A stretch of 8,890 nucleotides of DNA from Alloprevotella sp. (GTDB lineage: Bacteria > Bacteroidota > Bacteroidia > Bacteroidales > Bacteroidaceae): NCBI GenBank assembly GCA_015259235.1, contig JABZGM010000079.1, forward strand, positions 1 to 8,890. Reading direction: 5' to 3'. Of the stretch, positions 1 to 5,080 are shown piece by piece (positions within the stretch are counted from its first letter, which is position 1; the number at the start of each line of letters is the position of its first letter). The translations under genes were made by a program, and so were the position numbers. The notes below the pieces were generated by a model. It did no database searches. It saw nothing but the letters and a program-made list of their open reading frames with translations, and was not told where the DNA came from.

Positions 1-72
1 CATTTGCAGGATATTGCATACCTTCAAAAAGCACGAAAAGACACAAAAAGAGAGAAAAACAACAAAATACAC

Positions 73-103
73 GTGCAAGTTCTTCATTTGCAGGAACTTG
101 CAC
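73..103. repeat. Perfect hairpin with conserved loop, copy 1
   Basis: GTGCAAGTTC (73-82) and GAACTTGCAC (94-103) are perfect 10-bp inverted arms around the 11-nt loop TTCATTTGCAG (83-93). It spans the junction between units 1 and 2 of the 84-bp array. A competing pairing is visible: TGCAA (74-78) can pair with TTGCA in the loop (88-92), so two folds are possible. No U-tract follows, so it does not look like a terminator. Confidence 0.85.
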
Positions 104-156
104 ACCTTCTAACAGCACGAAAAGGCACAAGAAAGGAGAGAAACAACAAAATACAC

Positions 157-187
157 GTGCAAGTTCTTCATTTGCAGGAACTTGCAG
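157..187. repeat. Hairpin with conserved loop, copy 2
   Basis: This is the same element one period later. GTGCAAGTTC (157-166) pairs with GAACTTGCAG (178-187) over nine bases, with only the outermost pair lost, around the identical loop TTCATTTGCAG (167-177). It spans the junction between units 2 and 3. Confidence 0.8.
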
Positions 188-250
188 CACTTCTAACAGC
201 ACGAAAAGGCACAAGAAAGGAGAAAAACAACAAAAAACACGTGCAAGTTC

Positions 251-356
251 TTCATTTGCAGGATATTCCACACGTTTTCGAGGCACATATTCGCTGTTTT
301 TAGCCCGAAAAACACTAAAAAAACGACTTTACACACTGGAATATCGTGCAAATGAA
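251..356. repeat. Inverted-repeat-bounded 106-bp segment, MITE-like
   Basis: Bases 251-270 (TTCATTTGCA-G-GATATTCCA) and the reverse complement of 337-356 (TTCATTTGCA-C-GATATTCCA) match at 19 of 20 positions and point inward. The 66 bp between them has no useful ORF. The arrangement resembles a miniature inverted-repeat element or a pair of inverted recombination sites. No transposase is in the window and I see no clear target-site duplication, so the mobile reading is only a suggestion. The inverted repeats themselves are directly visible. Confidence 0.6.
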
Positions 357-365
357 GATATTCCA
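337..365. repeat. Hairpin of the same family, opposite orientation
   Basis: TGGAATATC (337-345) and GATATTCCA (357-365) are perfect 9-bp arms around GTGCAAATGAA (346-356). That loop is the reverse complement of the array loop with one change (TTCATTTGCAC against TTCATTTGCAG). The arm sequence differs completely from GTGCAAGTTC, so the loop is conserved while the stem changes but stays paired. Confidence 0.8.
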
Positions 366-644
366 AGGGCTTTATTCACGGACTAGTAGAAGTGAAAGGT
401 GAGTATTCTTTTTCTGGTTGAAATTCGTTTTTTTCCCTCTTCAAGGAGCGTTTTTTGTTCATTTCGCCCCTACTTTTCGATCCCCCAAAAACAACTTTAT
501 TCCATCTCTGCCCTGTTTTTCTTCTCCCGAAATACCAGTTTATTATTCACGAAATACCATCCCAAAGAAGAGCAATCAACAACAAAAGGGGGAGCATCGA
601 CAACATATACATCAAAAGAAAGCTACTCACAAATAAGAAGAAAA
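366..644. other. Intergenic stretch without a recognisable gene
   Basis: No ORF here has codon use or protein features that convince me. Bases 400-540 are pyrimidine-rich on the + strand and about 550-710 are A/purine-rich. A 10-bp direct repeat, CGAAATACCA, sits at 528-537 and 550-559. The open frames predict low-complexity Phe/Ser/Pro or Lys/Arg peptides that simply follow this base composition. I see no tRNA, rRNA or riboswitch. Confidence 0.6.
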
Positions 645-710
645 CAACACGTAAAACGAGAAGAAGCAACACATAAAACGAGAAAAGACAACGCACAAAA
701 CACAAAAAAA
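645..710. repeat. 22-bp tandem repeat, three degenerate copies
   Basis: CAACAC starts at 645 and 667 and CAACGC at 689, an exact 22-bp period. Copies 1 and 2 share CAACAC-rTAAAACGAGAA; copy 3 has drifted to CAACGCACAAAACAC. The repeat is A-rich on the + strand and runs directly into the hairpin beginning near 705. Confidence 0.7.
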
Positions 711-746
711 CGTCGGAGATAATTCAAAAAATCTCCGACGTTTTTT
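705..746. terminator. Bidirectional terminator-like hairpin
   Basis: CGTCGGAGAT (711-720) and ATCTCCGACG (731-740) form a perfect 10-bp stem. The flanking AAAAAA (705-710) and TTTTTT (741-746) extend it to 16 bp around the 10-nt loop AATTCAAAAA. With a T-run after the stem on either strand, it has the form of a rho-independent terminator in both directions. No gene ends close by inside the window, so if it works as a terminator it would insulate ychF from the left-hand region. It is also the first copy of the 21-bp repeat that follows. Confidence 0.65.
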
Positions 747-815
747 GGAAAAAGTCCAACGTTTTTCAAGAAATCTCCCACGTTTTTTGAGAAAAGTCCA
801 ACGTTTTTTTGGGGG
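732..815. repeat. 21-bp alternating tandem repeat, four copies
   Basis: The word ACGTTTTT starts at 738, 759, 780 and 801, an exact 21-bp period. Copies alternate: the first and third have TCTCC before it (TCTCCGACG, TCTCCCACG) and the second and fourth have GTCCA (AGTCCAACG twice). The higher-order unit is therefore 42 bp present twice. Only the first copy has a matching upstream arm and forms a strong hairpin. Confidence 0.8.
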
Positions 816-921
816 AAATCCTACTTTCTTTTGTTAGGGGTCGACAATGTCCAGTGCTCCATCTCGCTCCCTCCCATCCATACTCCTCATTTCTACCCAT
901 TTTCAGCATGATTCTTCACCA

Positions 922-944
922 TTCTCGGCGGAATAATCCGAGAA
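922..944. other. Small hairpin ahead of the ychF promoter
   Basis: TTCTCGG (922-928) and CCGAGAA (938-944) form a 7-bp perfect stem with a 9-nt loop. No T-run follows on either strand, so it is unlikely to be a terminator. It ends about 28 bases before the -7 box and could be a regulator site or chance. Confidence 0.3.
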
Positions 945-972
945 AGAAACAAATTATTTAGAATTAAAGTCG

Positions 973-980
973 TATCTTTG
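973..980 (+). promoter_or_regulatory. Bacteroides-type -7 box upstream of ychF
   Basis: TATCTTTG matches the Bacteroidetes sigma-ABfr -7 consensus TAnnTTTG at all fixed positions and lies 25 bases before the ychF ATG. That would give a leader of about 20 nt. No good -33 TTTG/TTG is visible at the usual distance, where the sequence is A/T-rich, so the call rests on the -7 box and its position. Confidence 0.6.
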
Positions 981-1005
981 TCCTCAAATATAAGATTTAC
1001 AACGA

Positions 1006-2109
1006 ATGAGTTTACAATGCGGCATCGTAGGACTTCCCAACGTGGGCAAGTCCACGCTTTTTAATTGCTTGAGCAACGCCAAGGCGCAGAGCGCCAACTT
1101 CCCTTTCTGCACCATCGAACCCAACGTGGGTGTGATTACTGTGCCCGATGAACGATTGGCAAAACTTGCTGAACTGGTGAAGACGACGAAAATCATCCCC
1201 ACCACCGTGGAGATTGTCGACATCGCTGGTTTGGTGAAAGGTGCCTCTAAAGGTGAAGGACTGGGCAACCAATTCTTGGGCAACATCCGCGAAACTGATG
1301 CCATCATCCACGTGTTGCGCTGTTTTGACGACGGCAACGTGGTACACGTAGATGGTAGCGTGGATCCTGTGCGCGACAAGGAAATCATCGACACCGAACT
1401 CCAACTGAAGGATTTGGAAACGGTGGAGAATCGCATCAAGCGCGTAGAGAAAATCGCTCAAGTGGGTAGCGACAAAAACGCAAAGGTGGAATATCAAGTG
1501 CTTTCTGCCATCAAAGAAGCTCTGCTCGAAGGTAAGAATGCTCGCAGCGTGGAGTTCGACACCAAAGACGAACAAACGGCTGCTCGCAATCTTTTCTTGC
1601 TCACCTCTAAGCCTGTGCTCTATGTGTGCAACGTAGACGAAGGTTCTGCCGCTACGGGCAATGAATATGTGGCACGTGTGCGCGAAGCGGTGAAGGACGA
1701 AGGAGCTGAAATCCTTGTTGTGGCAGCGCAAACCGAAGCCGACATTGCCGAACTCGAAACCTACGAAGAGCGTCAAGAATTTCTCAAAGATGTGGGCTTG
1801 GAAGAGAGTGGTGTCAATCGACTCATCAAAGCAGCCTACAAGATGCTTGATCTCGAAACTTACATCACCGCTGGTGAAATCGAGGTGCGTGCTTGGACCT
1901 ATAAGCGCGGTTGGAAAGCTCCTCAGTGTGCTGGTGTCATCCACACCGACTTTGAAAAGGGTTTTATCCGTGCACAAGTGATCAAATACGAAGACTTCAT
2001 CAAATATGGTAGTGAGGCTGCCGTGCGCGAAGCTGGTTTGCTCCACGTCGAAGGCAAAGAATATGTGGTGCAAGATGGCGACATTATGCACTTCCTCTTC
2101 AATGTCTAA
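1006..2109 (+). CDS. ychF: Ribosome-binding ATPase YchF (OBG-family)
   Basis: This is the universally conserved cytoplasmic P-loop protein YchF/OLA1, which binds ribosomes and hydrolyses ATP rather than GTP. The protein is 367 aa, close to the usual ~363. The G1 loop is GLPNVGKST (residues 9-17) and the G3 motif is DIAGLVKGAS (72-81), with a hydrophobic Leu after DIAG where classical GTPases have catalytic Gln. The G4-equivalent is NVDE (209-212), the NxxE form linked to ATP preference in this family, where GTPases have NKxD. The region from about 125 to 200 is charged and helical, as expected for the coiled-coil arm, and the C-terminal TGS domain (about 283-366) ends in GDIMHFLFNV. The ATG follows TACAACGA with no Shine-Dalgarno and lies just after a -7 box. 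The protein appears complete, and the identification is firm. Confidence 0.97.
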   Translation: MSLQCGIVGLPNVGKSTLFNCLSNAKAQSANFPFCTIEPNVGVITVPDERLAKLAELVKTTKIIPTTVEIVDIAGLVKGASKGEGLGNQFLGNIRETDAIIHVLRCFDDGNVVHVDGSVDPVRDKEIIDTELQLKDLETVENRIKRVEKIAQVGSDKNAKVEYQVLSAIKEALLEGKNARSVEFDTKDEQTAARNLFLLTSKPVLYVCNVDEGSAATGNEYVARVREAVKDEGAEILVVAAQTEADIAELETYEERQEFLKDVGLEESGVNRLIKAAYKMLDLETYITAGEIEVRAWTYKRGWKAPQCAGVIHTDFEKGFIRAQVIKYEDFIKYGSEAAVREAGLLHVEGKEYVVQDGDIMHFLFNV

Positions 2110-2116
2110 GTGCTAA

Positions 2117-2157
2117 AGACTCTAGATGACCTGGAAGTTCTAGTTTTTCTAGAGTCT
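2117..2157. other. Inverted repeat after ychF
   Basis: AGACTCTAGA (2117-2126) and TCTAGAGTCT (2148-2157) form a perfect 10-bp stem eight bases after the ychF stop. The loop is 21 nt. The following bases (ATTTCGCTCC) are only weakly T-rich, so it may be a poor terminator, an RNA-stability hairpin or part of the repeat-flanked spacer. Confidence 0.5.
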
Positions 2158-2162
2158 ATTTC

Positions 2163-2209
2163 GCTCCGAGCCACGCTTGTCGTGGCGAGCATAAAAGGGT
2201 CTGTGACCC
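2163..2209. other. Two further hairpins in the ychF-lgt spacer
   Basis: GCCACG (2170-2175) pairs with CGTGGC (2181-2186) around CTTGT, and is extended by GCTC (2163-2166) pairing with GAGC (2187-2190) across a 3-nt bulge. A short GGGTC/GACCC hairpin with a TGT loop follows at 2197-2209. Together with the upstream inverted repeat, this 126-bp spacer is almost entirely foldable. No promoter box is evident in it. Confidence 0.45.
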
Positions 2210-2210
2210 C

Positions 2211-2238
2211 TAACGTCTAACGTCTAAGTTCTAATATG
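2211..2238 (+). repeat. 7-bp tandem repeat running into the lgt start codon
   Basis: TAACGTC, TAACGTC, TAAGTTC and TAATATG follow one another in exact 7-bp steps, the last containing the lgt ATG (2236-2238). All four begin with TAA. A change in copy number would alter only the untranslated leader of lgt. Confidence 0.6.
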
Positions 2239-3072
2239 CTAGTCCACTGGAATCCCGATCAAATAGCCCTACAACTCGGTCCTATCGCCTTGCGATGGTA
2301 CTCCCTCTTTTGGACTATTGGTCTTGCCGCTGCCTACTATGTAGTGTTGCGACTCTATCGCCAACAAAAAATTGAACAAGAGAAATTCGACCCTCTCTTC
2401 TTCTATTGCTTCCTCGGCATTTTGTTGGGAGCAAGACTAGGGCACTGTTTGCTCTATGAGCCACACTATTTCTTGCAACATCCGCTCGAAATCTTCCTTC
2501 CCATGCGACAAGATGGTTTGGGACACTGGCATTTCACCGGCTTTGCAGGCTTAGCTTCTCACGGTGGCACGGCAGGACTTATGGTAGCCTTGTGGCTCTA
2601 TGTGCGCAAGACGAAAGTGCCCCTCCTCCGTGTGCTCGACAACATCGCCATTGCCACCCCCATCACGGCTTGCTGCATACGCCTTGGCAATCTCATGAAC
2701 TCTGAGATTGTGGGCAAAGCCACAGATGGCACTTGGGGCTTTGTCTTTGAAAGACTAGGAGAATCCTTCCCCCGTCATCCTGGACAGCTCTATGAAGCAA
2801 TAGCCTATTTCCTACTGTTCTTTGTTGGATTGTGGCTCTATCGAAAATATCCCAACAAGGTGGGCACCGGTTATTTCTTTGGATTCTGCCTCACCACCAT
2901 CTTCACCTTCCGTCTCTTTGTGGAGTATTTCAAAGAGGTGCAAGAACCTTGGGAATTGCACATGCAAAACCTCATCGGGCTCAACCAAGGACAACTCCTC
3001 TCACTTCCCTTCATGGCGATTGGTATCTACTGTCTGCTCGGCTGTAAGCTGCCCAAGGCTTGGAAAGGATAA
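2236..3072 (+). CDS. lgt: Prolipoprotein diacylglyceryl transferase Lgt
   Basis: Lgt is the inner-membrane enzyme that moves diacylglyceryl from phosphatidylglycerol to the lipobox cysteine of prelipoproteins, the first step of lipoprotein maturation. The protein is 278 aa, typical for the family, with about seven hydrophobic segments (roughly 19-40, 52-75, 104-122, 134-148, 187-203, 210-228 and 254-271). Visible family motifs are SHGG with the conserved His109, the signature R149-LGN-LMN-S-E157-IVG, HPGQLYE (181-187), and a late R226/E230 pair in FRLFVEYF. The residue before R149 is Ile where Gly is usual; the rest of the signature is intact. The ATG at 2236 has no Shine-Dalgarno and sits at the end of a 7-bp repeat. 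The next two genes encode lipobox proteins, so Lgt is next to likely substrates. Confidence 0.96.
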   Translation: MLVHWNPDQIALQLGPIALRWYSLFWTIGLAAAYYVVLRLYRQQKIEQEKFDPLFFYCFLGILLGARLGHCLLYEPHYFLQHPLEIFLPMRQDGLGHWHFTGFAGLASHGGTAGLMVALWLYVRKTKVPLLRVLDNIAIATPITACCIRLGNLMNSEIVGKATDGTWGFVFERLGESFPRHPGQLYEAIAYFLLFFVGLWLYRKYPNKVGTGYFFGFCLTTIFTFRLFVEYFKEVQEPWELHMQNLIGLNQGQLLSLPFMAIGIYCLLGCKLPKAWKG

Positions 3073-3127
3073 TCCCCTCTGCAAACCAACTGTACAGCAA
3101 TGGGGCGAGTCGTCCACTGGTGCTTCT

Positions 3128-3155
3128 GGCGAGGAATGCTTTTGATTCCTCTGCC
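3128..3155 (+). terminator. Probable terminator after lgt
   Basis: GAGGAAT (3131-3137) pairs with ATTCCTC (3145-3151) around a 7-nt loop. GGC (3128-3130) with GCC (3153-3155) lengthens the stem to 10 bp with one bulged T. The sequence after it (TCATTTTCTC) is moderately T-rich. It lies 56 bases after the lgt stop and before the next gene, so termination is plausible but not certain. Confidence 0.5.
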
Positions 3156-3258
3156 TCATTTTCTCAATGCAATCTATTCATCAAAACACAATTTCAGTCT
3201 AGATGCGATGTAAGCCATCTTCCTTTTCTCTGATTTGTGTCTAATATCTTACCACAAT

Positions 3259-4935
3259 ATGAAAACTACCCTTTATGTTTCTGCTGCAGCTCTTGCAATG
3301 GCAGCATTGACTTCTTGCAACGGCAAGTTGGGCGCACTTTCCGCCGATAACTTCACAGTAAGCCCTTCTCCTCTCGAGACAGTGGGTAATGGTGTTCCTG
3401 CCACAATCAACGGTCGCTTCCCCCAAAAGTATATGAAGAAGAAGGCTGTGGTCACCGTTATTCCCGAATTGCGCTACGCAGGCGGTAAGGCAGTGGGACA
3501 ACCTGCTACTTTCCAAGGTGAAAAGGTCGTAGGCAACGATCAAACTGTGAGCTACAAAGTGGGTGGAAACTATGTGATGAAAGCTAACTTTCCCTATAGC
3601 CCAGAAATGGCTACTAGCGAACTCTACCTCACTTTTGACGCTCGTGTGGGTAAGAAGGCAGTTACCATCCCTGCTGTGAAAGTGGCTGATGGGGTGATTG
3701 CTACTTCACAACTTGTGTATCTCACGCTAGCTTCTGCCAACACCGCTACGGCAGCCGATGGTTTCCAACGTGAAATCTCTCGTCAACAAAATGCGCAAAT
3801 CAAATACTTGATCAGCCAAGCTAAGGTGCGCACTAGCGCATTGAACACTACCTCTATCAAGGACTTTATCAAGGTGCTCCGTGACATCAAGGCTGACCAA
3901 AAGAGCCTTGCTCTTGACAATGTCGAAGTGTCTGCTTATGCTTCTCCCGATGGTGCTTTGAAGTTCAACACTGGGCTTGCTGAAAACCGTAAAGGTTCGG
4001 CACAACAATATGTGAACGGACAACTCAAAAAGACGAAGCTCAACACCAATGTAGATGCCAAATACACTGCAGAAGACTGGGATGGATTCCAAGAACTCGT
4101 AGCTGCTAGCAACATCCAAGACAAGGAAGTGATCCTCCGTGTCCTCTCTATGTATAAGGATCCCGAAGAACGCGAACAGCAAATCAAAAATCTTTCTGTA
4201 GCTTTCCGCGAACTCGCTAATGAGGTGCTTCCCGAACTTCGTCGTGCTCGCCTCACTGTGAACTATCGCGTGATTGGTCGCAGCGATGATGAAATTCGTG
4301 CTCAATACGCTGCTGATGCCTCTAAACTTTCTGTAGAAGAACTTCTCTATGCTGCTACCCTCACTCAGGATGCTGCAGAGCGCAAGGCTATCTTCACCAA
4401 GGCTGCTCAGCTCTACCCACAAGACAAGCGTGCTTACAACGGTCTTGCTCAGTTGGCTTATGCCGAAGGCAATCTCACCGATGCACAAAATGCACTTAAC
4501 CAAGCTGCTGGTCTTCCTGAAGCTAACGCAAATGCTGCTCTCCTCGCACTCCGTCAAGGCAATGTGAATGGTGCTGAAGCTCTCTTGGGTAAGGCGCTCA
4601 CTGCTGGCAACTACAACGAGGTGCTTGGTAATCTCCAAATCGCCCGTGGCAACTACGCACAAGCTGCACAAAACTTCAAGGGTATCAACACCAACAGTGC
4701 TGCCCTCGCTCAAATCCTCAACAAGGACTATGTAGCTGCCGCACAAACTCTTGCTGCTGTGCCCAACGCTGATGCACTCACCGACTATTTGAAGGCTGTT
4801 CTCGCTTCTCGCACTGGTGAAGTGGCACAAGGTGCACAAGCTCTCCGCGCTGCTATCGCTAAGAATGCTAATCTCCGCGATCTCGCTAGCAAGGATCTTG
4901 CTCTCAAAGCCATCTTTGCTGCACTCAATCGCTAA
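3259..4935 (+). CDS. Lipoprotein with extended OmpA-like domain and TPR-like repeats
   Basis: The predicted 558-aa product starts with a lipoprotein signal peptide, with lipobox LTSC and Cys20 followed by NGK. No acidic surface-export tag follows the cysteine, so the protein probably faces the periplasm. Residues about 30-155 look beta-rich. An OmpA-like region follows: VEVSAYASPDG (222-232), then N-x-x-L-A-E-N-R with Arg244. It is extended, as in Bacteroidetes OmpA-like proteins, by a W-x-G-F-x-E-L-V helix and LPELRRARLTVNY (about 324-336). From about 355 to the end the protein is Ala-rich and helical with TPR-like pairs (YPQDKRAYNGLAQLAYAEGN). A likely role is envelope scaffolding or cell-wall tethering, which is inference. 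The ATG at 3259 (after CCACAAT) begins the signal peptide directly; an in-frame TTG at 3235 would add eight odd residues. No closer name recognised. Confidence 0.85.
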   Translation: MKTTLYVSAAALAMAALTSCNGKLGALSADNFTVSPSPLETVGNGVPATINGRFPQKYMKKKAVVTVIPELRYAGGKAVGQPATFQGEKVVGNDQTVSYKVGGNYVMKANFPYSPEMATSELYLTFDARVGKKAVTIPAVKVADGVIATSQLVYLTLASANTATAADGFQREISRQQNAQIKYLISQAKVRTSALNTTSIKDFIKVLRDIKADQKSLALDNVEVSAYASPDGALKFNTGLAENRKGSAQQYVNGQLKKTKLNTNVDAKYTAEDWDGFQELVAASNIQDKEVILRVLSMYKDPEEREQQIKNLSVAFRELANEVLPELRRARLTVNYRVIGRSDDEIRAQYAADASKLSVEELLYAATLTQDAAERKAIFTKAAQLYPQDKRAYNGLAQLAYAEGNLTDAQNALNQAAGLPEANANAALLALRQGNVNGAEALLGKALTAGNYNEVLGNLQIARGNYAQAAQNFKGINTNSAALAQILNKDYVAAAQTLAAVPNADALTDYLKAVLASRTGEVAQGAQALRAAIAKNANLRDLASKDLALKAIFAALNR

Positions 4936-4958
4936 GCACAATTCTATCGTATGATTCC

Positions 4959-4989
4959 ACAGGAACGCAGCTTCGGTCTGCGTTCCTGT
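4959..4989 (+). terminator. Terminator hairpin with UUCG loop after the OmpA/TPR lipoprotein
   Basis: ACAGGAACGCAG (4959-4970) and CTGCGTTCCTGT (4978-4989) form a perfect 12-bp stem. The loop CTTCGGT contains a C(UUCG)G tetraloop, a very stable RNA cap, with one bulged T. It begins 23 bases after the stop codon. The downstream AACTTTCTAT is only partly T-rich, but the stem strength and position make a transcription end or 3' stabiliser likely. Confidence 0.75.
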
Positions 4990-5080
4990 AACTTTCTATA
5001 GCAGCATTTTTAGTCTTCTGCCACAAAGCTCTCTCGACTGTTGCTGTATTTCCATTGGTGTGCAAATTGTTATCCACAAG

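Larger units (their letters stand above)
1..262. repeat. 84-bp tandem repeat array, three full units plus start of a fourth
   Basis: The word CATTTGCAGG recurs at 1, 85, 169 and 253, an exact 84-bp period. Units 2 (85-168) and 3 (169-252) differ at about five positions by eye; unit 1 (1-84) is more diverged and unit 4 is cut short after about 10 bases. Each unit contains an A/G-rich middle (GCACGAAAAGGCACAAGAAAG) and ends with a GTGCAAGTTC arm that forms a hairpin with the start of the next unit. The array touches the left window edge and may continue beyond it. The 84-bp period is divisible by three, so one frame stays open through it and would encode 28-residue repeats. I read that as a by-product of the period, not as a gene. 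No unique spacers are present, so it is not a CRISPR array. Confidence 0.9.

Noticed and set aside
1..262. CRISPR array
   Set aside because: The whole 84-bp unit repeats, including the part that would be spacer, and there are no cas genes.
4..303. Open frame of 99 codons encoding 28-residue repeats
   Set aside because: It stays open only because the 84-bp DNA period is divisible by three. It starts with TTG at the window edge, the sequence is low-complexity Lys/Arg-rich, and the same bases form palindromic hairpins. A continuation of a larger gene from the left cannot be fully excluded.
399..722. 107-codon frame and two overlapping frames (418-636, 455-676)
   Set aside because: The predicted peptides follow the pyrimidine-to-purine composition switch (Phe/Ser/Pro then Lys/Thr/Arg), have no recognisable features, and the longest ends in the terminator-like hairpin and 22-bp repeats.
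1012..2091. 359-codon open frame on the - strand
   Set aside because: It is the antisense shadow of ychF, whose protein is unmistakable; the antisense product is His/Phe-rich and matches no family I know.
3230..3237. CTGATTTG as a -7 promoter box for the 3259 gene
   Set aside because: Only the TTTG half of TAnnTTTG matches and no -33 element is visible, so I did not call a promoter.
3235..3258. Upstream TTG start for the OmpA/TPR lipoprotein
   Set aside because: It would put MCLISYHN before a well-formed signal peptide that begins at ATG 3259, which also has the ACAA context of the other genes.
3727..4941. 404-codon open frame on the - strand
   Set aside because: It is a shadow of the strongly codon-biased lipoprotein gene on the + strand, giving a Ser/Leu/Glu/Cys-rich peptide without domain character.
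5060..5080. GTG start for the thioredoxin-like lipoprotein
   Set aside because: It adds MQIVIHK before the signal peptide; ATG 5081 (or 5087) gives a normal short n-region.
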